NCBI RefSeq assembly: GCF_018614055.1
Contig: NZ_JAGGPB010000006.1
Span: forward strand, 62,001 to 126,000
DNA from: Streptomyces sp. ISL-98
GTDB lineage: Bacteria; Actinomycetota; Actinomycetes; Streptomycetales; Streptomycetaceae
Reading direction: 5' to 3'
Length of the DNA: 64,000 nt
Positions 23,692-31,210 of this stretch are shown here, piece by piece; within the stretch, counting starts at the first letter, position 1, and the number at the start of each line of letters is the position of its first letter. A model generated the notes under the pieces. That model did no database searches and had not been told where the DNA came from. It was given only the letters and a program-made list of their open reading frames with translations. Position numbers and translations under genes: made by a program.

Positions 23692-25413
23692 TCAGAAGAG
23701 GAAGTAGCGCTGGGTCATGGGGAGTTCAGCAGCTGGAGCCGGTTCGACCACGTCGCCGTCGATCGTCACCGTGAAGGTGTCCGGGTCGACCTCGACGCGC
23801 GGGAGGGCGTCGTTCTCCCGCATGTCGGCCTTGGTGACGCGACGGGTGTTCCTGATCGGTACGAACCGCTTTCCGAGGCCGAGGCGTTCCGGCAGGTCGT
23901 CCTCGATCGCCGCGTCCGCGACGAAGTTCAGGGAGTTGGAGGCGGGCGCCTTGCCGAGCGCGCCGAACATCGGGCGGGGCATGACCGGCTGCGGGGTCGG
24001 GATGGAGGCATTGGCGTCGCCCATCTGCGCGTACGCGATCTGCCCGCCCTTGATGACCAGTTGCGGCTTGACGCCGAAGAAGGCCGGGTCCCACAGCACC
24101 AGGTCGGCGAGCTTGCCGCGCTCGACGGAGCCGATCTCGTGGTCGAGGCCCTGCGCGACGGCCGGGTTGATCGTGTACTTGGCGACATAGCGACGCGCGC
24201 GGTGATTGTCGGCCCGCCCGTCACCGGGCAGCGCGCCGCGGCGCTTCTTCATGACGTGCGCGGTCTGCCACGTACGCATCGCGACCTCGCCGATGCGGCC
24301 CATGGCCTGGGAGTCGGAGGAGATGATCGAGATGGCGCCGAGGTCGTGCAGGATGTCCTCGGCCGCGATGGTGGAGGGCCTGATCCGGGACTCGGCGAAG
24401 GCCAGGTCTTCCGGCACGGCGGGGTTGAGGTGGTGGCAGACCATCAGCATGTCGAGGTGTTCCTCGATCGTGTTGACGGTGTGCGGCCGGGTCGGGTTGG
24501 TGGAGCTGGGCAGGACGTACGGCTCGGACACGACCGTGATGATGTCCGGGGCGTGCCCGCCGCCCGCGCCCTCCGTGTGGTACGCGTGGATGGTGCGCCC
24601 GGCGATGGCGGAAAGGGTGTCGCCGACGAACCCGGCTTCGTTCAGCGTGTCGGTGTGGATGGCGAGCTGGGCGCCGGTCTCGTCGCACACACCGAGGCAG
24701 GTGTCGATGACGGCGGGGGTCGCTCCCCAGTCCTCGTGAATCTTGAATCCCAGGGCGCCGCCCCGGAGTTGGGCGTGCATGGCGTCGCGGGACATGGTGT
24801 TGCCCTTGCCGAGCAGCCCGATGTTGACGGGGTAGTGCTCCAGCGCCTCGAACATCCGGGCAAGGTGCCAGCCGCCTGGCGTGACGGTGGTGGCCTTGGT
24901 GCCGTCGGCCGGTCCTGTGCCGCCGCCGACGAGCGTGGTGATGCCGGAGGAGAGCGCCTGGTCGACGATGGTCGGCGAGATGAAGTGGACGTGCGCGTCG
25001 ATGGTGCCGGCGGTGAGGATCTTGCCGTTGCCGGCGATGATCTCGGTCTCGGGCCCGATGACGAGGTCGGGGTGTACGCCGTCCATCGTGTCGGGGTTGC
25101 CGGCCTTGCCGACGCCGGTGATCCGTCCGTCCCGAATGCCGATGTCGGCCTTGACGATGCCCCAGTGGTCGAGGACCACAACGCCGGTGATGACGGTGTC
25201 CGGTGCGCCGTCGGCACGCGTCGTACGCGCCTGGCCCATGGATTCGCGGATCACCTTGCCGCCGCCGAACACCGCTTCGTCACCGGCGCGTCCGGGTCCG
25301 CCGCAGCGGTCCTCCTCGATCTCGATCAGCAGGTCGGTGTCGGCGAGCCGGATACGGTCGCCGGTGGTGGGGCCGAACAGGTCGGCGTACACGGGGCGTA
25401 CGAGCTCAGGCAT
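23692..25413 (-). CDS. ureC: Urease alpha subunit
   Basis: Catalytic subunit of urease, hydrolysing urea to ammonia and CO2 in the cytoplasm. 573 residues, the standard length. The nickel ligands are all present: HVHFISP (two His), the carbamylated Lys in [37 protein letters not shown], and Asp in SSDSQAMGR; the flap Cys/His is in [11 protein letters not shown] 25413 overlaps the end of ureB by 8 nt (ATGCCTGA) and has GGAGGT upstream, so it is preferred over GTG 25422. Confidence 0.98.
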   Translation of the reverse strand: MPELVRPVYADLFGPTTGDRIRLADTDLLIEIEEDRCGGPGRAGDEAVFGGGKVIRESMGQARTTRADGAPDTVITGVVVLDHWGIVKADIGIRDGRITGVGKAGNPDTMDGVHPDLVIGPETEIIAGNGKILTAGTIDAHVHFISPTIVDQALSSGITTLVGGGTGPADGTKATTVTPGGWHLARMFEALEHYPVNIGLLGKGNTMSRDAMHAQLRGGALGFKIHEDWGATPAVIDTCLGVCDETGAQLAIHTDTLNEAGFVGDTLSAIAGRTIHAYHTEGAGGGHAPDIITVVSEPYVLPSSTNPTRPHTVNTIEEHLDMLMVCHHLNPAVPEDLAFAESRIRPSTIAAEDILHDLGAISIISSDSQAMGRIGEVAMRTWQTAHVMKKRRGALPGDGRADNHRARRYVAKYTINPAVAQGLDHEIGSVERGKLADLVLWDPAFFGVKPQLVIKGGQIAYAQMGDANASIPTPQPVMPRPMFGALGKAPASNSLNFVADAAIEDDLPERLGLGKRFVPIRNTRRVTKADMRENDALPRVEVDPDTFTVTIDGDVVEPAPAAELPMTQRYFLF

Positions 25414-25717
25414 CGAGGGCACCTCCGGTCTCCCCGCGCAGACCGGCGACGATGCGCCGTCCGCCGATGGGGACGAGTTCGACGTCGACGGGGATGCCGG
25501 GCTCGAAGCGCACGGCGGTGCCCGCGGCGATGTTCAGCCGCAGGCCGCGGGCGGCGGCGCGGTCGAAGTCGAGACCGGGGTTGGCCTCGGCGAAGTGGTA
25601 GTGGGAGCCGACCTGGACGGGCCGGTCGGCGGCGTTCAGGACGGTGAGGCGGGTGACGGGGCGGCCCTGGTTGAGAGCAACGGGGTCGTCGGCGTACAGG
25701 ATCTCTCCGGGGATCAT
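25406..25717 (-). CDS. ureB: Urease beta subunit
   Basis: Structural subunit of the (alpha-beta-gamma)3 urease. 103 residues starting [19 protein letters not shown], with [23 protein letters not shown] and the terminal [17 protein letters not shown]. It overlaps ureC by 8 nt and follows ureA after 16 nt, as part of one minus-strand operon. Confidence 0.97.
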   Translation of the reverse strand: MIPGEILYADDPVALNQGRPVTRLTVLNAADRPVQVGSHYHFAEANPGLDFDRAAARGLRLNIAAGTAVRFEPGIPVDVELVPIGGRRIVAGLRGETGGALDA

Positions 25718-25733
25718 CGGCGGCCGCTCCCCG

Positions 25734-26036
25734 TCAGGCGATCGGGTGGTGGACGGTGACGAGCTTGGTGCCGTCCGGGAAGGTCGCCTCGACCTGTACG
25801 TCGTGGATCATCTCGGGGATGCCTTCCATGACGTCGTCGCGGCTGAGCACTTTCCGGCCCGACGACATGAGTTCGGCGACGGTCCGGCCGTCGCGGGCGC
25901 CTTCCAGGATGTGCGAGGTGATGAGCGCGATCGTCTCGGGGTGATTGAGCTTCACCCCGCGCGCCCGGCGCTTCTCCGCGACGTCCGCCGCCACATGGAT
26001 GAGCAGTCTTTCCTGCTCGTGCGGGGTCAGTTGCAC
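25734..26036 (-). CDS. ureA: Urease gamma subunit
   Basis: First structural gene of the urease operon; 100 residues, the usual UreA length, when started at GTG 26036 ([19 protein letters not shown]). GAGG lies about 8 nt upstream; a GTG three codons earlier would overlap that site. Further motifs are [24 protein letters not shown] and the C-terminal [15 protein letters not shown]. The upstream 370 nt carry a possible GlnR half-site. Confidence 0.95.
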   Translation of the reverse strand: MQLTPHEQERLLIHVAADVAEKRRARGVKLNHPETIALITSHILEGARDGRTVAELMSSGRKVLSRDDVMEGIPEMIHDVQVEATFPDGTKLVTVHHPIA

Positions 26037-26405
26037 GCGTCCCACCTCACAGTCCTCGCACCGGACCGCCCGGTCCGGCTGCCGCGGCCACCGCGACGGG
26101 ATATAGATGTATCACGCACCCGTCTTGTGCCTTGATGACGCAGGCTAGTTGCGCGGAGTTTCGGCCGCGTTAACTGCGCCGCCCTCCGCCACATGAGTCA
26201 TGGACGGCGATGGCGATCATGGTCCGGGAGCCTCGCTGCGCAGGGTCTCGGTCCACACTTGAAGGACCAGGCGCGGGAACGCGGGACGGTCGTCGATGCC
26301 CGGACTGCCTGTCCATCAGGATCCGGCCGAGCACCTGGGTCACGAGCTCGTGCGGCGGCGGAGGCGGGCTCGTCCGGGGGGCCGACTTTGGAAGCGAGGG
26401 GCACC
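26037..26405. other. Intergenic region upstream of ureA and the following membrane gene
   Basis: Divergent spacer of about 370 nt. The ureA-proximal third has an A/T-richer patch (around 26100-26150) that could hold the urease promoter, and a GlnR-like site at 26158-26173. The rest is GC-rich, and I see no convincing small gene, hairpin or RNA motif in it. Confidence 0.5.
26158..26173 (-). promoter_or_regulatory. Possible GlnR half-site pair upstream of ureA
   Basis: On the minus strand TTAAC-N6-GAAAC, close to the GlnR pattern gTnAc-n6-GaAAc, about 120 nt before ureA. GlnR is known to control urease genes in Streptomyces. Only one of the usual two pairs is clear. Confidence 0.4.
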
Positions 26406-27509
26406 ATGTCCGCCGCACAGCGTGACGAACAGGACAACACACAGGGCACCGCGCAGGCCGACACCCAGGCCGATACCCAGGCCGTCGCACCGCCGCCCGC
26501 CCGTCGCCTGGTCGCGGTGATCGTCCTCGTCCCCGTCATCGTGGCCCTGGCCCTGTGGGCGTTCGCCTGGCCCGCCGCCCGCATCGCCCCGCGCGACCTT
26601 CCCGTCGGCGTCGCGGGCCCGGCGGCCGCGACCGCACCCCTTCAGCAGCGGTTCGAGGAGCGGGAAGGCGCCTTCGACGTACACCGCTACGACGATGCGG
26701 ACGCCGCCCGTACGGCGATCGAGGACCGGGTCGTATACGGGGCCGTAGTTGTCACCCCGAAAGGCCCCGAGCTGCTGACCGCCTCCGCCGCGAGCCCCGT
26801 CGTCGCTCAGCTGCTGCGGGAGGCCGTGACCGCGCAGGCGCCGCCCGGCACGCAGGTGAAGGTCACGGATGTGGTGGCCGCCCCGGCCGCGGACCCGCGC
26901 GGCAGCGCGCTCGGCGCCAGTGTCCTGCCGCTGGCCATCACGGGCGTCGCGACCGGAGCCGTCGTCACGCTGGTGGGGCTGCGCGGGGCACGGGGCGCTC
27001 TCGCGCTGGTCGGGGGCTCCGCGCTGGTGGGCATCACCGCCGCCGGGATCGCGCACAGCTGGCTGGGCATCGTCACGGGCGGCTGGTGGGCCGAGGCGGG
27101 CGCGATCGGTCTGACCGTACTGGCCGTCGGATCGGCCGTTGCGGGCATCGCGGCCCTGGTCGGACGTGCGGGGATCGGCATCGGGGCGCTGCTGATCGTA
27201 CTGCTCGGCAATTCGTTCTCGGGGGTGACGAGCGCGCCCCAGCTGTTGCCGGAGCCGGCCGGAGCGATCGGCCAGTGGCTGCCGCCGGGCGCGGGCGGGT
27301 CACTGCTGCGGTCGGTCGCCTTCTTCGACGGCCACGCCGCGCAGGGGCCGGTTCTCGCGCTCTGCCTGTGGGTCATGCTCGGCCTGGCCGCGGTCCTGGT
27401 GGGCGGGCGGCGGCGGCCGACAACACCCGCGGCGGGGGACGAGACCCCGGCGCCACGCACTCCGGAGCCGACCCCTGCCCCGGCTCCGCCTCCGGCCCCC
27501 GTGCGCTGA
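26406..27509 (+). CDS. Multi-pass membrane protein, ABC-2/Pip-like permease fold
   Basis: 367 residues. A polar Gln/Asp/Thr N-terminus with AQADTQADTQA repeats leads to one helix (LVAVIVLVPVIVALALWAFAW), an extracytoplasmic domain of about 120 residues with DLPVGVAGP and a Val/Ala-rich body, then five or six helices and a Pro-rich tail. This topology resembles YhgE/Pip and ABC-2 type permeases lacking an ATPase partner; the extracellular loop often begins IAPRDLPVGV in such proteins. ATG 26406 follows GAGGGG. No neighbouring ATPase gene is present, so transport is only a guess. Confidence 0.65.
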   Translation: MSAAQRDEQDNTQGTAQADTQADTQAVAPPPARRLVAVIVLVPVIVALALWAFAWPAARIAPRDLPVGVAGPAAATAPLQQRFEEREGAFDVHRYDDADAARTAIEDRVVYGAVVVTPKGPELLTASAASPVVAQLLREAVTAQAPPGTQVKVTDVVAAPAADPRGSALGASVLPLAITGVATGAVVTLVGLRGARGALALVGGSALVGITAAGIAHSWLGIVTGGWWAEAGAIGLTVLAVGSAVAGIAALVGRAGIGIGALLIVLLGNSFSGVTSAPQLLPEPAGAIGQWLPPGAGGSLLRSVAFFDGHAAQGPVLALCLWVMLGLAAVLVGGRRRPTTPAAGDETPAPRTPEPTPAPAPPPAPVR

Positions 27510-27628
27510 CGGCACCGCAAAGCCGGCCGTGCGTCCCCGCTGTAGCGGACGGGGCGCACGTCCCCTTTCGTACGTACGGCAGATTTCGTACGTACGTACG
27601 GGCGGACGCGGAGGTCAGCCGGCGGCGG

Positions 27629-27910
27629 TCAGCTGTCGCGTGTGCCGCCGCGGTGCTCCGCCGCAATGCCGAAGCGGCGCCGTTCGCCCGGAGCGGACGG
27701 CGCCGAGCCGATCTCGGAGACGGAACTGATCACCGGATCCTCGGCCACCTCCTGCTCGCCCTCAAGTCGTTCCAGGTCAGCGGCGGAAACAAGCGCCACC
27801 AGCGGCTTCCCGTGACGCGTCACGACCACCCGCTCTCCGCCGTAGACGACACGGTTGATCAGTTCGGCGAGCTCTGCTCGGGCTTGCGTCACCGGAATCT
27901 CGTAGGCCAT
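27629..27910 (-). CDS. Phd/YefM-family antitoxin, no toxin partner seen
   Basis: 93 residues. MAYEIPVTQARAELAELINRVVYGGERVVVTRHGKPLVALVS is a textbook Phd/YefM N-terminal DNA-binding domain; the C-terminal tail EDPVISSVSEIGSAPSAPGERRR is polar, as in toxin-neutralising tails. Start ATG 27910 has GGGGAG upstream. No RelE, Doc or YoeB-like gene follows in the 120 nt before the next gene, so it is an orphan or acts with a distant toxin. A TGTAC-N5-GTACA palindrome 20 nt upstream is a likely autoregulatory operator, shared with the divergent clpP-like gene. Confidence 0.85.
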   Translation of the reverse strand: MAYEIPVTQARAELAELINRVVYGGERVVVTRHGKPLVALVSAADLERLEGEQEVAEDPVISSVSEIGSAPSAPGERRRFGIAAEHRGGTRDS

Positions 27911-27929
27911 GCTCCCCATCATAACGGCC

Positions 27930-27944
27930 TGTACGTCCTGTACA
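27930..27944. promoter_or_regulatory. Palindromic operator TGTAC-N5-GTACA
   Basis: TGTACGTCCTGTACA between the antitoxin and clpP-like starts. Phd and YefM proteins are known to bind TGTACA-type palindromes, and the right arm here contains TGTACA exactly. Confidence 0.6.
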
Positions 27945-28004
27945 TTTTTTACAGATGCTCGGACCACGGTCATGCCCGAGGACCAATGAGGGAGAAGCAC
28001 TGCC

Positions 28005-28649
28005 ATGAACCGGCCTTCCACCCACAGCGCTCGCTACGTCCTGCCCGAATTCACCGAGCGCACCAGCACCGGAACCCGCACCCTCGATCCGTACTCCAAG
28101 CTGCTGGAAGAGCGGATCGTGTTCCTGGGTACGGCACTGGACGACACCGCCGCCAATGACGTGATGGCGCAGTTCATGCACCTCGAACACGCCGCGCCCG
28201 ACCGGGACATCTCGCTCTACATCAACTCCCCCGGCGGCTCGTTCACCGCCATGTCGGCGATCTACGACACGATCCAGTTCGTCACCTGCGACGTAGAGAC
28301 CATCTGCCTGGGCCAGGCCGCGTCCTCCGCCGCCGTGCTGCTCGCGGCCGGCTCACCGGGCAAGCGCCTCGCGCTGCCGGGAGCGCGGGTGGTCCTCAGC
28401 CAGCCGTCCACCGACGAGCCCGTGCACGGACAGCCGTCCGACCTGGAGATCGAGGCGCGCGAGCTGATGCGCATGAGGGAGCTGCTCGCCGAGCTGCTCG
28501 CGCGGCACACCGGGCAGAGCGGGGAGCGCGTCGACGCCGACATCGAGCGCGACAAGGTCTTCGACGCGGATGCGGCCCGGGCGTACGGCCTGGTGGACCA
28601 CATCGTGCAGAGCCGCAAGGACACTTCCGCCTTCTCCGCCCCGAGGTGA
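28005..28649 (+). CDS. ClpP-like protein with catalytic His replaced
   Basis: 214 residues with the complete ClpP fold: [19 protein letters not shown] (substrate groove), [14 protein letters not shown] with nucleophile Ser107, and [33 protein letters not shown] with Asp183. The position of the catalytic His (IHQP in normal ClpP) reads LSQP, with Ser132. So Ser and Asp of the triad are kept but His is lost, as in non-proteolytic ClpR-type subunits. It may form mixed rings with active ClpP paralogues, of which Streptomyces have several elsewhere. ATG 28005 has GGGAG upstream; a small gene follows after 7 nt. Confidence 0.9.
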   Translation: MNRPSTHSARYVLPEFTERTSTGTRTLDPYSKLLEERIVFLGTALDDTAANDVMAQFMHLEHAAPDRDISLYINSPGGSFTAMSAIYDTIQFVTCDVETICLGQAASSAAVLLAAGSPGKRLALPGARVVLSQPSTDEPVHGQPSDLEIEARELMRMRELLAELLARHTGQSGERVDADIERDKVFDADAARAYGLVDHIVQSRKDTSAFSAPR

Positions 28650-28656
28650 TCCCCGC

Positions 28657-28965
28657 ATGCTGCTGCCCGAACTGCCGCCGCTGCCGGCCCTGACGCGCGC
28701 CGAGTGCGAGTTCATCGACCGCTATCTCGAAGTCGTCGATCTGGTGGGGCGGATCAATCCGGCGCACGGGGCCGACACTTACGGCGCCCTGCGCGCCGCA
28801 CAGGCGCTCGCCGGGAAGGCCGCAGCACTGCGGGACGCGCTCACCGTGATGCACGAGCGGGGCGAGACCCGCCTCCATGCCGCCACCCTCGCCCGGGCAC
28901 TGCGGGTGCTCGACGGGGAGCGGCGGGCGAGCCGGGTCACTGTGCCGCCGGCCGCCACGAGTTGA
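28657..28965 (+). CDS. Hypothetical small helical protein, partner of ClpP-like gene
   Basis: 102 residues, starting 7 nt after the clpP-like stop, so very probably co-translated with it. It is predicted almost all helix: LTRAECEFIDRYLEVVDLVGRINPAHGADTYGALRAAQALAGKAAALRDALTVMHERG, then ARALRVLDGERRASR. There is no signal peptide, membrane helix or Cys/His metal motif. I do not recognise the family. Its tight coupling suggests an adaptor or a structural role with the ClpP-like subunit, but that is inference. Confidence 0.65.
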   Translation: MLLPELPPLPALTRAECEFIDRYLEVVDLVGRINPAHGADTYGALRAAQALAGKAAALRDALTVMHERGETRLHAATLARALRVLDGERRASRVTVPPAATS

Positions 28966-29280
28966 CGGGGGTTCAGCCGACTGGCCCTGCCGAGTACGAC
29001 ACGCGACACCTCGAACGGCGTATTTACCGACTGTGCAGTCGTACTATCCGACTTGCGCATCACGCCTACACAAATGACGGAATGGGGCATTCCACCCCTG
29101 GTGCGAGGGTCGCCAGGCACCGACAACGATCGTCGAAAACGCCCCTGTCCACCCGAACGGGTCAGTCGTGAGGAGCCTCACATACGACCGTTTCTACTCG
29201 GAAATCCGGGTGTTCATGAGTCAAGATCCCTGGGACGACAAGCCCCCGCCACCGCGGCGGGGCGGTCCGGGCGGACGCTG
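28966..29280. other. Intergenic region before the c-di-AMP riboswitch
   Basis: About 315 nt, less GC-rich than its surroundings, with A/T-rich patches near 29018-29095 that could hold the promoter of the NlpC/P60 transcription unit. I see no coding frame or clear promoter hexamers. Confidence 0.4.
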
Positions 29281-29451
29281 AGTCCTGCCGCCGCTCCGGA
29301 TGACTGGTCGACAGGAGTGCATCGGCAGGAGTGGAGGACCCAAGCAGGGCGGGGTGGCCGGACACGGTCGTCCCTTGGGGTGAAGCCGCGAAAGCGGCCG
29401 GGCATCTTCGCCTGTCCGAACCCGACAGGTCATCCTTCACAGGCGGCTGAC
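29281..29451 (+). ncRNA. c-di-AMP (ydaO/yuaA-type) riboswitch
   Basis: The leader of the NlpC/P60 gene contains the conserved ydaO-class blocks in order: a GAGTGGAGGACCCAA segment near 29330-29342, GGGGTGAAGCCGCGAAAGCGG at about 29377-29397, and TGTCCGAACCCGACAGGTCA at about 29413-29432, followed by a closing GGCGGC. This class binds cyclic di-AMP, normally turning expression off, and in actinobacteria typically precedes resuscitation factors and NlpC/P60 wall hydrolases, exactly the gene found here. The 5' boundary is approximate. Confidence 0.88.
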
Positions 29452-29463
29452 GAAGGGTTGCGC

Positions 29464-29937
29464 ATGACCGCGCACACGTATGTTCCGCACCTGCTCTCCC
29501 GGGCCGGGGCCGCCTCGGCTCTCACGCTCGCCACCATCGGCGGCACCATGCTGGCGCCGGGGGCCGCCACCGAGGCGCATGCCGCGTCGCATTCGACGAA
29601 GGCACTCAAGATTGCCGCATCGAAGAAGGGTGCCCCGTACATGCGCGGGGCAACGGGCCCGAACCGGTTCGACTGCTCGGGGCTGACGCTCTATTCGTTC
29701 AAGAAGGCCGGCAAGAGCCTGCCACGCACTGCGCAGTCCCAGTACAACAGGACGCGACACATCTCCGCCTCCGGCAGGCAGCCCGGCGACCTCGTCTTCT
29801 TCCATTACGGTCGCAGCGTCTACCACGTGGGCATCTACGCGGGCAACGGCAAGATCTGGCACTCCCCGAAGACCGGCTCCCACGTGAAGCTGGAGAGGAT
29901 CTGGTCCAATTCCGTCTGGTACGGCCGGGTGCGCTGA
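29464..29937 (+). CDS. Secreted NlpC/P60 cell-wall endopeptidase
   Basis: 157 residues: a signal peptide (cleavage near AHA, residue 40) and a single NlpC/P60 domain, with no SH3 or coiled-coil module. The catalytic Cys71 is in RFDCSGLTLYSF, His121 in VYHVGIYAG, and the third residue His133 in KIWHSPK. It cleaves D-Glu-diamino acid bonds in peptidoglycan stem peptides. It is a small, compact version compared with usual RipA-like proteins. Expression is presumably governed by the c-di-AMP riboswitch ending 12 nt upstream. Confidence 0.93.
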   Translation: MTAHTYVPHLLSRAGAASALTLATIGGTMLAPGAATEAHAASHSTKALKIAASKKGAPYMRGATGPNRFDCSGLTLYSFKKAGKSLPRTAQSQYNRTRHISASGRQPGDLVFFHYGRSVYHVGIYAGNGKIWHSPKTGSHVKLERIWSNSVWYGRVR

Positions 29938-29969
29938 TCTAAATCATGTGAACTGCCTGACTATGAAGG

Positions 29970-29975
29970 TAAGTT
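29970..29975 (+). promoter_or_regulatory. Leaderless -10 box for VOC gene 1
   Basis: TAAGTT (TANNNT) ends 7 nt before ATG 29983; the spacer GACCACC is almost the same as in the other VOC gene (35911-35917). Confidence 0.5.
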
Positions 29976-29982
29976 GACCACC

Positions 29983-30375
29983 ATGACCTTCATGAATCCG
30001 GTATGTCACATCACCTTCGACGCCCACGACCCCTACGCCATTGCCGAGTTCTGGTCCGCGCTCACCGGTTACAAGGTGAGCAAGGAGGACGCTCCGGGCG
30101 ACGACGAAGTGCTGATCGAATCGGATCAGCCCGGCGTCCCCGGACTGCTGTTCATCCGTGTCCCCGAGGGCAAAAGCGTCAAGAACCGCATCCACCTCGA
30201 CATCCAGCCGCCGAACGGCACGCGGGATGCCGAGGTGGAGCGGCTCGCGGAGCTCGGCGCGAAGATCATCAGCGATCAGCGCAAAGCGGAGGGCCTCGGC
30301 TGGGTCGTCATGGCCGATCCCGAGGGCAATGAATTCTGTGTCGAGCGCAGCGCGATGGAGCGCGGCCTCGTCTGA
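29983..30375 (+). CDS. VOC/glyoxalase-like protein 1
   Basis: 130 residues of the vicinal-oxygen-chelate superfamily (Glyoxalase_6-like). It shows the paired beta-alpha-beta modules: VCHITFDAHDPYAIAEFWSALTGY, then GLLFIRVPEGKSVKNRIHLDIQP, and the terminal DPEGNEFCVE. KNRIHLD supplies a likely metal His. A paralogue with the same VPEGK-VKNR-HLD core is at 35918-36280. Substrates of this group are unknown; some confer resistance to small electrophiles or antibiotics. It is a single gene with a probable leaderless start. Confidence 0.85.
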   Translation: MTFMNPVCHITFDAHDPYAIAEFWSALTGYKVSKEDAPGDDEVLIESDQPGVPGLLFIRVPEGKSVKNRIHLDIQPPNGTRDAEVERLAELGAKIISDQRKAEGLGWVVMADPEGNEFCVERSAMERGLV

Positions 30376-30460
30376 GGAGGCCCTGCCGACAGGACCTGGG
30401 GCGACCCCGGCGGTGGTGTGCACGCCGCCGGGGTATGCCTGGCGTGGGCCATCACTGGCG

Positions 30461-30502
30461 GACCGTTACTGCTTGACTGTTACTGCTTGACCGTTACTGC
30501 TT
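30461..30502. repeat. Three 14-bp tandem repeats at the end of an ATPase gene
   Basis: GACCGTTACTGCTT, GACTGTTACTGCTT, GACCGTTACTGCTT in a row. The array covers the last codons of the minus-strand HATPase gene and its stop; because 14 is not a multiple of 3, copy number changes the reading frame. Confidence 0.85.
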
Positions 30503-30924
30503 GACGGGGCGTTCCAGGGGAGCGCGATCCACACCGTCTTGCCGCCCTCCTGCGTGGGCTGGACGCTCAGCCGGCCGCCGCACTCCAGGGTGAGACAGCG
30601 GATGATCACTATGCCGCGCCCGTTGTCCTGCTGGACGGCGGCGGGCAACCGTTTCGGCCACCGGGGGTGGCTGTCTGTGACGCCGATGCGCAACCTCTCG
30701 TCCCGGTCCAGTTGTACGTCCACGGTGAAGGTGGGCGACTGGCCGAAAGTGTGCTGGACGGCATTTGTTGCCAGCTCTGAAACGATAAGCCGAACGGTAT
30801 CGGCGGCATCGGAGTCGGGGGGCATCCCCCACTCGCCGAGAATCTCGGCGACGTATCTCCGTGCCGCTGAGACCGAGGCCGGCTCGCTCGGCAGAGTGAC
30901 GGATACTTCCTGGTGGTCTGCCAT
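30466..30924 (-). CDS. Anti-sigma-factor-type ATP-binding protein (HATPase, RsbW-like)
   Basis: 152 residues with the GHKL ATPase boxes: VRLIVSELATNAVQHTF (N box), RIGVTDSHPRWPKR (G1-like) and GRGIVIIRCLTLECGGRLSVQ (G2). Such small proteins are serine kinase/anti-sigma factors or orphan relatives, very numerous in Streptomyces, and act on anti-anti-sigma partners by phosphorylation. ATG 30924 starts MADHQEVSVTLPSEP. The C-terminus is encoded inside a 14-bp tandem repeat. No anti-anti-sigma or DUF397 gene is adjacent, so the target is unknown. Confidence 0.85.
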   Translation of the reverse strand: MADHQEVSVTLPSEPASVSAARRYVAEILGEWGMPPDSDAADTVRLIVSELATNAVQHTFGQSPTFTVDVQLDRDERLRIGVTDSHPRWPKRLPAAVQQDNGRGIVIIRCLTLECGGRLSVQPTQEGGKTVWIALPWNAPSSSNGQAVTVKQ

Positions 30925-31210
30925 GGCGACGCTGTCCCTTTCCCACCGGGGCCGGACTCCGACTCGTGGCGGATTAGCTTCGAGGGCGGCCTCGGATTGC
31001 GCTCCGCGCCAGAGTGCCACTCATGGCGCCGTCATAGGGGGCGATCCCCCAAGATATGCAGATATCTGTCGCTCGAAGCGGTGAACTCTGCTACGCGAGA
31101 ACGTATTTGGGCGGCGCATTGGTGGGGCGCATATCAAGTCATGAAACAGCAGTTGAGGCAGTTGCTCGCGGTGGCGAGAATGTCTCATGTCCGTTTAGAC
31201 ATCCTGCATT
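30925..31210. other. Intergenic region between the HATPase and bioF genes
   Basis: About 286 nt, clearly more A/T-rich than its surroundings. It contains a small hairpin GGGGG-CGAT-CCCCC (31037-31050) and a CAGATATCTG palindrome (31059-31068), either of which could be regulatory for the minus-strand HATPase gene. No convincing gene. Confidence 0.4.

Noticed and set aside
23530..25647. Plus-strand frame of about 700 codons opposite ureC
   Set aside because: Mirror of ureC codons; the urease operon on the other strand is unmistakable.
26193..26405. N-terminal extension of the membrane protein starting upstream of 26406
   Set aside because: The extra residues are polar noise with no start signal, and the GAGGGG site favours the ATG at 26406.
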